From Angiostrongylus vasorum (lineage: Eukaryota > Nematoda > Chromadorea > Rhabditida > Metastrongylidae), in NCBI GenBank assembly GCA_018806985.1, contig JADANN010000050.1:37557-101556 (forward strand): a stretch of 64,000 nucleotides of DNA, given 5' to 3'. The notes below the pieces were generated by a model. It did not search any database. It was not told where the DNA came from and worked only from the letters and a program-made list of their open reading frames with translations. The number at the start of each line of letters is the position of its first letter. Position 1 is the stretch's first letter. The position numbers and the translations under genes were made by a program. Positions 63,378 through 64,000 of the stretch are shown in pieces.

Positions 63378-63565
63378 GCCAGCTTTGTTGCCAAAGGAGT
63401 TTCTTTTGCTTCAAAGCATCTGGTCCACTTTCTGACAGAAGAATTCTTCAACGATCAAACAACTATTGAAAATCCCTTTGAAGAATTTCATCGATACCAG
63501 GACCGACAATTTTTTATAGTAATGGAATCACAAAACTTTCTTGTTTTAAAAAAATGTGCCAATTC
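63378..63565 (+). pseudogene. Mariner-type transposase C-terminal remnant
   Basis: Plus strand: SKHLVHFLTEEFFNDQTTIE, then NPFEEFHRYQDRQFF and LVLKKCANSNC. This follows the mariner end pattern K-H-L-D-N-F-L, E-N-A-F-x-E-F, D-x-x-F-Y and W-x-K-C-V-x-x-N-G. Preceding catalytic segments are not readable. It is the only plus-strand mariner piece here. Confidence 0.55.
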
Positions 63566-63569
63566 TAAT

Positions 63570-64000
63570 TGTCGTAAAAATTTACTATGAAAATGGTGCG
63601 GCTCTTTAAAGTTCACATTTAAAATCGAATATTTCACATGTTAGGCCTTAATAATTCTTTAACACCCAAAATGAATAAGCGTTTTCTGATAACCGTTGAA
63701 TGGCATGGGAAAAAAGTATTGGAGCGGAGCAACTACAGAAAATGAGAAGTCCCAAAAAGCGAGAAAATCTAGAAAAAAGAGCACTGATCGTTCACGAAGT
63801 CATTTAGCTAGATTAGTGTCAGCGGAGGTGACACATTCTAACTAAGCGTGCGATCACATTCCTGTATGAATTCTTGCACCTGCTGGACGCCTAATCCACT
63901 ACATTCTTTCTGCCAGCAGTAAGAGGCACTTTCTTCAAATAGAAACATAGGTGTTTTCTCTAAATTATTTTTCACTCGTGAAATCCCCATTCCGCTACCT
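63570..64000. other. No recognisable feature
   Basis: AT-rich sequence at the window edge; no frame or repeat match seen. Confidence 0.4.

Noticed and set aside
1..64000. Bacterial features: operons, CRISPR arrays, prophage, ribosome binding sites
   Set aside because: No direct repeats with regular spacers and no coding density; splice-like signals and non-LTR and Penelope retroelements indicate a nematode nuclear genome.

Overview
The window looks like transposon-rich nuclear DNA of a strongylid nematode, most likely a hookworm (Ancylostoma/Necator type). This rests on the RTE-type endonuclease/reverse transcriptase reading frames, which resemble the very abundant hookworm RTE proteins I know, on Penelope-like elements, on decayed mariner transposases, and on a small intron-containing gene family that reads like a nematode protein. 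There is no bacterial gene organisation: long frames are short, broken and repeated, and splice signals (GTGAGT donors, TTTCCAG acceptors) separate the few exon-like pieces. No species can be fixed from sequence alone.

Layout. Three collinear copies of one large unit fill much of the window: copy 1 at about 1-11,765 (interrupted at 5,102-8,545 by an almost complete RTE retrotransposon), copy 2 at about 20,330-28,260, and copy 3 at about 45,815-55,560 (with a 1.4 kb deletion near 48,955 and a 3.9 kb insertion at 50,493-54,385). Each unit carries, on the minus strand, the first two exons of a small gene of about 190 residues; the last two exons lie in an associated block at 17,860-20,330 and 51,940-54,375. 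Only the exons of copy 1 are free of frameshifts and stops, and its 3' half lies outside the window. A second duplicated block with mariner remnants occurs at 11,870-12,900, 33,200-34,990 and, interrupted twice, 55,600-59,640. Between these lie Penelope-like elements (28.4-33.2 kb, 35.2-36.3 kb, 38.2-39.75 kb, 40.9-45.8 kb), RTE fragments (15.2-17.65, 39.85-40.3, 42.7-43.6, 61.7-63.2 kb), tRNA-derived SINEs and several unnamed interspersed repeats.

The most striking signal is a large set of hammerhead-ribozyme-like motifs, more than twenty in 64 kb. They come as outward-facing inverted pairs, minus-strand motif on the left and plus-strand motif on the right, in all ten pairs I can define. Some pairs bracket Penelope-like coding sequence (reverse transcriptase plus GIY-YIG endonuclease), as expected from the known link between Penelope elements and hammerheads. 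Others bracket only 160-450 bases without any reading frame and behave like small non-autonomous elements; two of these host later insertions (an RTE at 15.2-17.65 kb and a 375-base repeat at 51.4-51.76 kb). Both classes share a sub-terminal GAGGTTGT motif.

A second structural feature is a nearly perfect inverted repeat with arms of about 1.4 kb (41,310-42,684 and 43,576-45,020) around a 0.9 kb RTE fragment. Shared and unshared transposon insertions allow the order of duplication events to be read: all units share one SINE, units 2 and 3 share a second SINE that unit 1 lacks, and unit 2 shows the empty target of the RTE found in unit 1. All coordinates of repeats and motifs are by eye and may be off by tens of bases.
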